From NCBI GenBank assembly GCA_027943335.1, contig BSBK01004083.1, positions 1 to 64,000 of the forward strand: a stretch of 64,000 nt of DNA, in the 5' to 3' direction. The translations under genes and the position numbers were made by a program. The notes beneath the pieces are model-generated. The model did no database searches, was not told the origin of the DNA, and was given only the letters and a program-made list of their open reading frames with translations. Shown in pieces: positions 10,357 through 25,912 of this stretch. Every line of letters begins with the position of its first letter. The first letter of the stretch is position 1. This DNA is from Chamaecyparis obtusa (lineage: Eukaryota > Streptophyta > Pinopsida > Cupressales > Cupressaceae).

Positions 10357-13300
10357 ATGGCATCATCATCATCAGCTACAATGAAGAAGCAAGGAAAAGA
10401 GGTTTTTAATGTTCAATTAGTGAGGAATGAGGCATGCAATCCATAAAGGTTTCAGGCCAATCTAGAAAGTGCAATCATGGGAGATCTAACTGGAGCCCTG
10501 TCGTCAATTCCAAAGAAAGTCTTAATGATAAATGATATTCAATCGTGTTATATGTGCAAGATTGGAGAAATCAGTGATTATGAAATAAGAGAGGCATATG
10601 ATAAACTATGCACCAATGGGGTGTTGAAGCTACGACACTAGAAGGTTGCTGAGCAAGGGTTGGTTCATACCCTTGACTTTCCACAAAATTTCAAAGTAGA
10701 GTGGATCAAGATTGTACTGAGTAGGGTACATGATATGAAAATATGGCTGGAGGATGGACCAGTCCAAATCACCAAAGATATGATTCACCAGGTAACTGGA
10801 TACCCTAAACTCCTTGGGAAGAAAATAATGAGATATCAAAGAAAGGAGGAAATACAAGAAAACACATAGTCAATATGGAACAAGCAGGGCATGACTATCT
10901 CCACTATCACCAACCCATAAATTGAGTTTGCAGTAAGAGTGATAGCACATAAATTTTATTAGTCAAGTCAGTTGGATAGTGTCCCATACATGGCAGTGGA
11001 CCAAGCTTGGAAGATAATAAAGAAGGATCACACATACGACCTTGCTGAGCTCCAACTGACACAACTTGCTGAGAATCTTACATCAATCAGGAAAGTAAAT
11101 AATTCAATGTATAAGTTCTGTTCCTTACTTGTTTGTTTTTTCTTTTACATTCAGAAATTTTTTCCTACTGTTAGAGGAGTAGAATGGGATAAGAGTAGAC
11201 CAGTGAAATTTTATGTTAAAGATATTATTAGTCAAATGGGTGATAATTTTGAAAGCATTATGGAGAATTACTTTGTTGAGTTTAAGAAGAAAATGAGGAA
11301 AAGAAGTAGAATTCCTGTATCCTTAGTAGAGAAATACAATCAAGACATATGCTTTCTAGTTGACACTAACCAAACATATTCTCAAGTTGTAATACTGAGG
11401 GTATCATGGCTAATTCCATTACCTTATGAGGTAAACATTGATGAAACAACATCAACAATTACAACCTTATTAGCTGAGGAAGTTGATAAGAAGGCCACAT
11501 ATTTTGGAACCTATGAGGAAGCTAAGGATAATATAGCCATGGGATTAAAGTCTACCACCATGGAGAGAAAGAGGAGAAATAAAGTGAAAAATATTGAGAA
11601 GATGATAGGAGAAGGAGAGGTAGATGCACCTCTAGAACTGACTCAAGGATTAGGAGAAGATAAGTCAAGTGAGTCTAGTGAAAGTGAAGAGGAGGAGAAA
11701 GTGGTAGAAAAGAAAGGCAAGAAGGCATCCATTTCTGAGCCTATAAGGAAAAAATTCAGAAACAAAAGCCTATCTCCTCAATAGTACTTAGGCCAAGAAC
11801 TAGGGTAGCCTTTGCTGCTGTAGCTGCCAAGCCTCAAAAGAAAACCCCTGCATCAGGGAAGAGAAAAAATGTTCAACCTAAGGTAGTGTTGAGCCAGTTG
11901 AAGAAGAAACTGAGGAGAAAACTCATTTTGGAGAAGGATGATGAGGAAACCGACAGTGATGAGGAAATAAAGAAGAAGGCATCACTATAGAAGAAAACAC
12001 TGACTATGGATGAAATATGCCACAACATTAAGAGCACTGCTAGACTAGCAGGCTTCAAACAAATAAAATTTGAAAGGATGAGTATAGAGGATAAGGAAAA
12101 AGTAGAAGAAGAAATGCTTGAGATGCTCTGTATATTCAAGATCACACCACTTCAATTGGGGAATTTGATTCTTGATGAGTTATATCAACAGATAGCACAT
12201 AAATGGGAATATGCCCTTATAAAAAAAAAGCAAATTAGGGAAAGCACACTTGCTCAAGTCACACCAGACTTATCCCCTACTTACATTCAACAATACATGG
12301 AGCAGTACATAAATAGATTCATTCCCAAGCTCTGAGCATACTCTATCCTTCAACACAAGGTTGAAGATGTTGCTCAACAAAGTCTAAAGGTATGGAAGAT
12401 CATTTTTGGTCTTATAATTGATAAAGGTGCACAACATGATGCTAGCACATCTATGAGAATTGAACTAGATAATAAAGAGGATGTTAGTGAACCTCAAATT
12501 CAGAAGGAAGCAACTCAGAAGACCGAGCATGGGAAGATAGCTAAAATAACCATTGTTGATATCACTGAGGACACCCCAGTGAAAACTCATATATTGACTG
12601 AGGAAGAAATTCAAGCCAAGGTAGCCAAAGATACATCTTTGCCGGGTAGTAATTCTGTGTTATTACAAGTGCTAGATTATCCACAGATTGAGGATACATC
12701 AACTGTTAAAGTTACCTTTGCCAGTCCACACATAGCTATAGTTGATATGCTATCTGATCATAGTACTACTACCAAGGAACATGACAAGTCGGTAATTACA
12801 CCTACACTTACATCTGCCGAGGAGTCAAGTAAAGGGAAAGCATAATAGTCTGCAATGGTTATAGTAAATCCTCATGTAGAGGAAAAGGAACCAGAAAAGA
12901 AAGAGATAGAAAAAGCAATAGATACACAAGGGCCTAAGGAGAAAGAGGTGATAAAAGATCTTATACATATGCCAAGTGGTACAAAACCTAGGAAGAAGTC
13001 ATAGAAGATGAAGGTGAAATATCCTACTCTAGAGGTGACACTCGAGGAAGTTATTGTGATCCTAAATGGGACACAAATAATTTGACCTATGATCAGATGC
13101 AAATTCTGCAAGATTTGCTGAAGAAGAAGAGAAAATAGGAAGAAACGAGAAGGGAACATCAGGAAAAGAAAGTACTTCATGAAATAAAAGGTATATTCAT
13201 AGATGCTTTTGATATGACTGATGTAAATGACTCTGACCCTATTCTAGAACAACTTGTTCACATTGTCAAGAAAGTGACTAATGATGACCATGAGGTGAAT

Positions 13301-13930
13301 GACAAGTTTTTGCAGTGGTTAGAAAGGAAATTTGAGACCAAGGTACTTAATAAGGTCTCTGCAGATATTGTAGTGAAGCAGGTAGAACTTTCTACCTTAA
13401 TAACAAACTTAGAAGAAGTTGTACAAAATGCACATTATTTGTACAAGAAATTGTGTGATGTAGAAGTGTTTACCAAGGACAACCAAGATCGAATAGATAA
13501 GCTACAATTAGATATCAAGTCTACAAGTCACTCATTGAGCTTGGATGCAAGTTCCAACTCTATGCATTATACCGGGCTTCTACATACTCAAGGGAGATTA
13601 GTCAAGTTGATGGCTAATGATGGTAAGATAAGGGCTTGCCTACTCTCCATTCAAAGAATGTTAACACCTCATTTGGAGGCCATACAAAGAGAGTTAATTA
13701 TGATAAAGAAATTAGTTTAGAAAGATCCCCATCTTTTTATTGCTGAGAACCTAGTTGACCTAGCTGTCGAGCTAGAGGTAAATTCTGAGGTTTTGAAGAT
13801 TGCAACATCTGGTTGGGACAACACATTGCATATGGTCATGAAACTTCACAAACCATTTTTGGACAAGTATTTCAAGATCCCTACACCCCAAGAAATTCAA
13901 GTGACAAAAACAAGGGGGAAATATGAGTGA
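10357..13930 (+). pseudogene. Second ORF of the pol-less element, unknown family
   Basis: About 1,190 codons from MASSSSATMKKQGKE to KTRGKYE and a TGA at 13928-13930, interrupted by stops (for example near 10444, 10639, 10867, 11782, 11989, 12333) and frame changes after 11784 and near 13060. The longest open part, 10972-11784, is 270 residues. The N-terminal third is globular (DGPVQITKDMIHQVTGYPKL, then FYVKDIISQMGDNFESIMEN). The middle is acidic/Lys-rich and low in complexity (SSESSESEEEE, LKKKLRRKLILEKDDEE). The C-terminal third is helical with LQWLERKFETKVLNKVSADI and a closing PFLDKYFKIPTPQEIQ. I recognise no enzyme motif, signal peptide or envelope feature. It may be a captured host gene or a transposon-specific protein of the plant mobile-domain type. 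A segment at 11095-11154 looks like an unspliced intron. Confidence 0.65.
11095..11154 (+). other. Candidate 60-nt intron inside the second ORF
   Basis: GTAAAT at 11095 follows GGAAA. A long T-rich tract (TTGTTTGTTTTTTCTTTTAC) leads to ATTCAG ending at 11154. The 60 nt are a multiple of three and contain no stop in the ORF frame. If translated they give a Phe-rich hydrophobic insert (FCSLLVCFFFYI) unlike the charged flanks. A transmembrane helix is the alternative reading, but it is short and isolated. Confidence 0.45.
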
Positions 13931-14207
13931 CATGACATGTTAAGTCACAAAGAGGGAACAACATCAGAAAGAAGAATCAGAATGAAGAAACCAGAAATAA
14001 ATGGTATGACATACTAAGTTTTGTAAATGTGTATATGTATCTGAGTGTATGTTAAATAAGGAAGTCTTATGTGTAAAAATGTAAATTTTGTTTTATAAGA
14101 CCGAGTTAAGTTTTAGGGGGAGTATTCTGTAAATATTTTTGTTAGTACTAAGTACTCTTGTAAATGTAATGAAAATGTCATGGCGAAGTATTTTTTCCAC
14201 TAATGTC

Positions 14208-14219
14208 AAAGGGGGAGAT
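14208..14219 (+). other. Polypurine tract
   Basis: AAAGGGGGAGAT lies directly before the 3' LTR; it is the plus-strand primer for reverse transcription. About 280 bases of non-coding sequence separate it from the second ORF's stop. Confidence 0.88.
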
Positions 14220-15434
14220 TGTTGATCCCTAAAGTTTTGTTGTCTATTAGTGTCTTACACTTAGTCATTTTCTAGGCAATGCTGGTCGGTCATCACTACG
14301 ACCGAGTCATCATATATAGGCCGAGTCATGTATAATGTACATTTACCGAGCAATAGTCATTGCCGAGTAAAATAGTGGTCACCGAGTACTTCGGTATTAG
14401 CCGAGTCAGCTTTTATTGAGTTATGTAAAGAAGACAATGCCGAGCACCAGAGTATAAAGAATAGTGAATGCTGAGTGCCAGAGATATCAAATGCCGAGAA
14501 AGCCAGAATTGTCATATGTGTTTATTATGGCACAAACAATTAGGTAAACCATTTTGGCCGACATTCATATTTCATTTATTATTTGTTAAGGAAATCACAT
14601 AGGTGATTATGCTCTTTTATTGTAATCATTAATCCCTATGTAAAACATGGAACCAATCATAATTAAGGAAAGGGTAAGCGACAAAAAGAGATAATCTAGA
14701 TCGTAGATCATAAATTTTGGAGAAAGTTAATTGTTTATATAAGATGTGATCTGAACCCTAAAACAATGTATGTGAAAAGAAGAGTATGAAGGAGATCTCA
14801 TACTTTCAGAACAAAGAAGTATTCTGATGATGAGAGATAGAGTTCAGTGATCAAGTAGAACAGAGAAAAGCAGTGAAGGACAAAACAAAGACATATTTGA
14901 TAGAAGAGATCCAATCTATACTATAAGGATAAGATCTGTAATCAATATCATAGTGCAAACCAAAGGATCAGGTACTGAGAAATTTTAACAGGTGTATTAG
15001 GGTAAATATTTTAACAGAGTGGTTTTGAAAGACCTTAGTAAATCTCTTAACTGAGTGCTTACTTAGTTGTAGTCTTAAATCCTTTTGCAAGGTAGATTGT
15101 ATAAGTCTCAAAGCTCTTAACAGAGCAGACCCCTCACAAGGTAGATCATACTTTGTGATCAAACTTGTAGCCATAACATGCAAACTTTATACTATAGTAG
15201 TGAAGATTTGTGGGTGTCATCCCCACCCCAGTTTTACCTTTCAAGGGTTTTTGGGTAACCAAAATCATTGTGTTATGTTTATTTTCATGGGTGATATTTA
15301 TCTTATTAGATCTGTTATACTGTTGAGTTTTATGCTTATGCTATGCAAGTTTCATTTATGTCAAAATGGATAAATCAATGATATCTGATGCTCGCCCCCT
15401 CTTAGTATCACATTTTCCCAATAGATTTCCAACA
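14220..15434 (+). repeat. 3' LTR
   Basis: Begins TGTTGATCCC and ends TTTCCAACA. It matches the 5' LTR over its full length. It keeps more intact CCGAG words (about 14300-14500) than the 5' copy, where many appear as CTGAG or CCAAG. TATA box at 14736-14743. Confidence 0.93.
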
Positions 15435-15439
15435 GTATC
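15435..15439. repeat. Target-site duplication, right copy
   Basis: GTATC, identical to 7156-7160. Confidence 0.9.
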
Positions 15440-16500
15440 TAAATTGTATGTTTTAAATATCAACCTTTATACATATGAAATGCATATCATCTCATTGATG
15501 AACCATCAAAATTTTTGAAAATAAAGATTGTAAATTTATATTATATTTAAACTTGTTTCTTCTTTGGATGTAATGTAGAAGAGAAAATTGAATCATGGTT
15601 CTTTAACCACCACTCATGAAGATTTTTAAGCTTCCCAAACTTCATCATGCAAGATGAACCCATCCCTTTCACATAGGCAATAGAAAAAATGGAGCCATGC
15701 AGAATGTAGAGAACCTTGTGCAACTATGTTCTAATTATCACACAAACTAAGTCATGCGTATGAGATTCAAACCTATATAAAAAATTTATGAAACAAAAAA
15801 TCCAACTAATAAATAAGAATCTCATGATATTTTGGTCAAAGATATTCATTGGTGTCCTCTTACACACTATAGTTTATTCAATGAATGGTTAAAAGAGAAC
15901 TTGCACCCAAAGGAGGTGCAAGGGATACACTGATAGGTGTTTGATTTGAAAGCATAAATGAAGCTTTACATAATAAAGGGAACTGTATAAATTTTTTGAT
16001 CTACAAACATGTATCATTATAGAAGGAAATATTGTACATAGTAGTATCCATTTTGGATAAAATAAAGTTACAATAGTGTCTTACTGTATTTTTTGTTGTA
16101 GGTCCTCCTAAATTAAAGTAACATTCAAATACATGGAAACACATAAAAAAATGTTGTGTTTGTAATTATAAACATTTTTTGTTTCCTCTTCTTGATCGCC
16201 AAGTATGAATCTATAGTTGACAAAAAATTATAAAGCCTATCTGCCGATAGAAAATTGAAGGAAATTTAATTGAATATCTATTCTATAGGATCCACTATGA
16301 GAAATAAACTTAAAAGAAACACAAATTTTTGCTACCTATAAAAAGAAGGTGGTAATACCATATCTTAATTATACAAGTATTCTACCTCAAATCTCATTAA
16401 TGGATTGATCGAGACACATTAGAAAGCCATTGTATTTTTCTACATTATTTATTACTAATCTATATTAAGAAAGATAGTCAACCTAAAAATTTCCATGATT
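15440..16500. other. No recognisable feature
   Basis: AT-rich sequence in which I see no coding, RNA or transposon signature. Confidence 0.6.
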
Positions 16501-16703
16501 GTATCTTGATTGAATTCTCAAGGATGTTACCTAGGATATTTTCATAATTTTACCCATAGCAATATCACTAAGAAAAATGCGGTCTCATGGATTGCAATGA
16601 TTATAGGATATGCATAGAATGGATTTGTTGAAAGGGCACTAGAAATTCTCAATAAAATGCAGGTAGGTGTAAACCCTGATTCAACAACCTTTATCAATAT
16701 TAA
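16501..16703 (+). pseudogene. Pentatricopeptide repeat (PPR) gene fragment
   Basis: The frame starting at 16561 reads NITKKNAVSWIAMIIGYA, a stop at 16615, then NGFVERALEILNKMQ, VGVNPDSTTFINI. This is one complete PLS-type PPR motif (N-V-SW-MI-GYA-NG----AL----M---GV-PDS-TF) plus the end of the motif before it. PPR proteins bind organellar RNA. Here only about 1.5 repeats survive, with stops, and no further repeats follow, so it is a pseudogene scrap, perhaps a retrocopied or fragmented gene. Confidence 0.75.
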
Positions 16704-22600
<5,897 letters not shown>

Positions 22601-23425
22601 AAATTATTATTATAAAGCATATTGGTTGAAAGCATAATTATATTTCTATATACAGTATGAAAGCATATAATTATTAATATTTTAATTATTAAAATATACA
22701 CTACATTTAATCAATACATAACAATGTTGTAAACAATGAGTGTATATCAAATATAAAATTATATCTATAAATTTTGGTACACTATTTTATTTAATAGTAA
22801 AATCATGATTTTAATTTAACAATTAATTTTTTTTCATATATTGTATTAAAGTAATTATGATATATTACATTTGATATATTTATATTATATATTTTTTTTA
22901 AAATATAAATATTTTATGATATGAAAGATTAATATAATATTAAAATTATAAAATAATAAAATAAGAACTTTTATTTTTTTAATAAAATAAAATAATTAAT
23001 TTTTAATATTATCACCCTCACATATCTACACTTTTTGGAAATGAAAATATGTTATTTAAACTTAAACTATATTTTCTTTTAAAATTATCACTTCTAAACT
23101 CTTTTCTAAATTTTAAGCAATCCTACCAAAATTTTGGCAGGAACTTCATTGCTATGCAACCTTGTTGAGTTGTGTATCTTAACTAGTGATTAAATGAACT
23201 CTTGTGCACCAATCAAAATAAATTATATTTTATATTTCATTATAATTTTTTCATGAATGTATTTGAACTGTTATACACACATTTCTCACATTGTGGAACA
23301 TAATATTTTATAAAATTTGTTTTACCTCCATACTCCATCTTTTCATGCTATGACAAGATACTAATTAATTCTAATTAATTTATATAATTAATTTTAATTT
23401 AGTTATATAATTAATTTTAATTCTA

Positions 23426-23586
23426 ATTCTAATTTTAATTTATATGTAAAATGATTTGTAATTATAAATAATTATAAAATTACTATAATTATAGTTGTAA
23501 TAATAACTTTGTTTAACTTTATAAATAATTATAAAATATTATTTATAATATATTTAAATTATAATTGCTTTTACTTATAATTATAT
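23426..23586 (-). repeat. Right arm of a spaced inverted repeat
   Basis: Reverse complement of 20249-20410 with scattered mismatches; see that entry. The two could be ends of an old DNA element or two inverted copies of one AT-rich repeat. No terminal motif decides between them. Confidence 0.65.
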
Positions 23587-24467
23587 TAGAAATAAAGCTT
23601 ATTGTTATACTTTACAAAATTAACTACAATTTCTAATTTATATTATTATAATAATTATAATGAAAAAGAATTACTTATTGCTACATCAAAAATTATTTAA
23701 ACTAATATAATTATTATCATCAAATTTTATAATTAATTAAAATATATTTATTAATATTATAATTACATTTACATAGATTTATAATAAATATAATAAAGTA
23801 TATTTAAATTTATCTGCAACTAAAGTTATAATTAAATCCCGAAAGTACTGGCCACTTGTTATTTATGAATTATATATGAATGACTTTTTAATATAATTTA
23901 AACATCATATTTGTACATCTTTCATCATTTTTTTTTCTATAGAAACTCAATCTACAAATGTGAAGATATAATTACCAAAATCAATTTGTTTTTCTCTCAC
24001 ATATTTCAAACTAGGGTTTTATTAGAAAAAAAATATTACACTTTTAAATCACAAAAATATAATAGTTAAAAGTGTAAATTCTATGACTAATTTAATAGGA
24101 TTCTGAATTAATATTGTTGATTTTCAGCCAACCATTACTTTTATACATTTGCAATTCTTGTCAAAACTACATCTTCAATCTTTCAATTGTTACATATAAA
24201 TATGTTTATTTATACACATGAAGCCATATTGTATTACTTAGATGTTAAAACTATTGAGAAGATACTAACTATGTGTCTATATTGCGTGTAAGACATAAAA
24301 TAACATTTCACTAGTAGACACAATCATGGAACAACAACATTAACAACATAAATATACTAAATTAAAAAATAAGAATACAAATTAAAAAATGAATAAAAGA
24401 AAATTGTAGTGCAACAAAAGCCCACAATTCCTTCTCACTTTTTTATGTCTTTACTTATGTTAAATTT

Positions 24468-24549
24468 CTACACTTCTTACAATATCACAAACGACTTTAT
24501 TTCGTATTCTACACTTCTTACAATATCACAAACAACTTTATTTCGTATC
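24468..24549. repeat. 41-bp tandem duplication
   Basis: Two head-to-tail copies beginning CTACACTTCTTACAATATCA, the second at 24509, differing by about one base (ACGAC versus ACAAC) before the closing TTATTTCGTAT. Confidence 0.88.
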
Positions 24550-25016
24550 AATATGATTTGAAAATAAAAGATTATTGTTAAATATTGATTGTAAAAGAAT
24601 TTGTTTTTTAGCATTGGGTTTCAAGATAAAATAAAAATTTCTATAGCATATATGTTGTAATTCTATTGAACTTTTAGTCATTGAATGTCAACAGTTTAAT
24701 TGTTAAATTCTATTAATTTTTTTAACAAATCTCTAATATTATAGTATACTATTTTTTTTTTGATAAATTTCAAAAACCTAAGAGGCTTCTTCTACAATCA
24801 CACCATGAAATTAATAAATTTGTGTATATTAAAAAATAGTTGCAAACATGGAAGGGAAGCACAATAGTCTTATATAATGCATGAGAATGTAAAACATGGA
24901 ATTGCTATATGTGCTTTGAGTGGAGAAGAACACCAAAACGATAACACAAATTCTCTTTCCTACCCCAATAGGGTCTCTTGTCTCCCTCTATGCGCCTCTT
25001 CTTTTGTTTATGCTTC

Positions 25017-25250
25017 TCACCACCTTTGGCTTGCAAATATTTCCTTTAAATATAGTCTTAGATGCTTAGTACTCTCTGTCAATGGTTTATTGCGGAGTAT
25101 TATAATGAGGTTGTATTTGGGATCACAACACTTCTTGCCCATTTTAGGTGCACGATCAAGTGCAACATTATAACTCACCATAAAATTTCTTAGCCCATAC
25201 TCATACATATTTCTCATAAACTTTATTATGCTACTTACAATAGGTTTCAT
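25017..25250 (-). other. Unassigned open frame, possible decayed exon
   Basis: A minus-strand frame of 77 codons (MKPIVSSIIKFMRNMYEYGL, then RNFMVSYNVALDRAPKMGKK). Just upstream it reads on as RLEAA after a CATTTAACAG that resembles a 3' splice site. Composition is protein-like rather than AT-noise, but I recognise no family and no neighbouring exon is clear. It may be a host-gene fragment. Confidence 0.25.
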
Positions 25251-25582
25251 TGCAGCTTCTAGCCTCTGTTAAATGTATTCTTGAAAGTTTTAGCAAACAA
25301 TTTTATAAAGCAATAAGCGAGTAAGATGTAGAATTACTTCAGTTGATTCATTTTCTCTATCATTGACCACATCGTAGTTATTGCCAGTGGCTTAGATAAG
25401 CACAAGAGAGTGCAAGAATTTGTGAGAATATTTGTTTATCAGTCTCCTACAAAACCACATGAATGAGCACGATTTTGTCACAACTTTTTTTTCATAAAAC
25501 AAAATTTTAGAGGGAACTCTACGTCGAAACTCCAATTTTGATTGGGCTTTATTAAAAACAATAGATATTTAGGGCAGGTCCC

Positions 25583-25912
25583 CATGCAGCTCCTAAACTT
25601 AGTTTGGCTAGCAGCTGCTGCTCATTTTTTTCAGCAGCAAATTGTGGAGCTGATGGCCCCATGGTTATGAAATTTCATTGCTTATTTTTTTGAGCAGCAA
25701 TTTGTGGAGCCATGTGTTGTTTTCCCAATAAGCAGTTGCTGCTAATTTCCAACCCCCCCTTTTTCCACTTCTTATTTTCATTCTTTAAGCAGTTGCTGCT
25801 CCACCAAAATAGAAGAAGATTCTATTTTATCCTTTTTCTGCCATATAAAATATCCATAGGAACACTTTGGCTGCTTAAATTTAAGCAGAAATTAGAGTTA
25901 AGCAGCTGCATG
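25583..25912. repeat. Possible MITE-like foldback
   Basis: The segment begins CATGCAGCTCCTAAACTTAG and ends with an imperfect reverse complement (TTAAGCAGCTGCATG near 25898-25912). The inside is rich in AGCAGC/GCTGCTG words with two direct copies of AGCAGCAA(A/T)TTGTGGAGC at about 25634 and 25693. No flanking duplication was established. Confidence 0.3.

Larger units (their letters stand above)
7161..15434 (+). mobile_element. Complete LTR retrotransposon lacking pol
   Basis: Two LTRs of 1,216 and 1,215 bp bound a 5.84 kb interior with a Met-tRNA primer site, a polypurine tract and a 5-bp target duplication. The interior encodes a gag-like coiled-coil/zinc-knuckle protein and then a long ORF of unknown family. 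No protease, integrase, reverse transcriptase or RNase H motif is visible in any frame, so it must have been mobilised by enzymes of another element. LTR ends and the shared leader motifs suggest Copia relatives (compare the LTRs at 35579 and 50964), but lineage cannot be fixed without pol. Confidence 0.9.
22599..25016. other. AT-rich region without genes
   Basis: Apart from the inverted-repeat arm (23426-23586) and the 41-bp duplication at 24468, nothing recognisable is present. Confidence 0.55.

Noticed and set aside
10357..13930. Envelope-like protein for the second ORF
   Set aside because: No N-terminal signal peptide, no C-terminal membrane anchor and no clustered glycosylation sites; the only hydrophobic run coincides with a probable intron.
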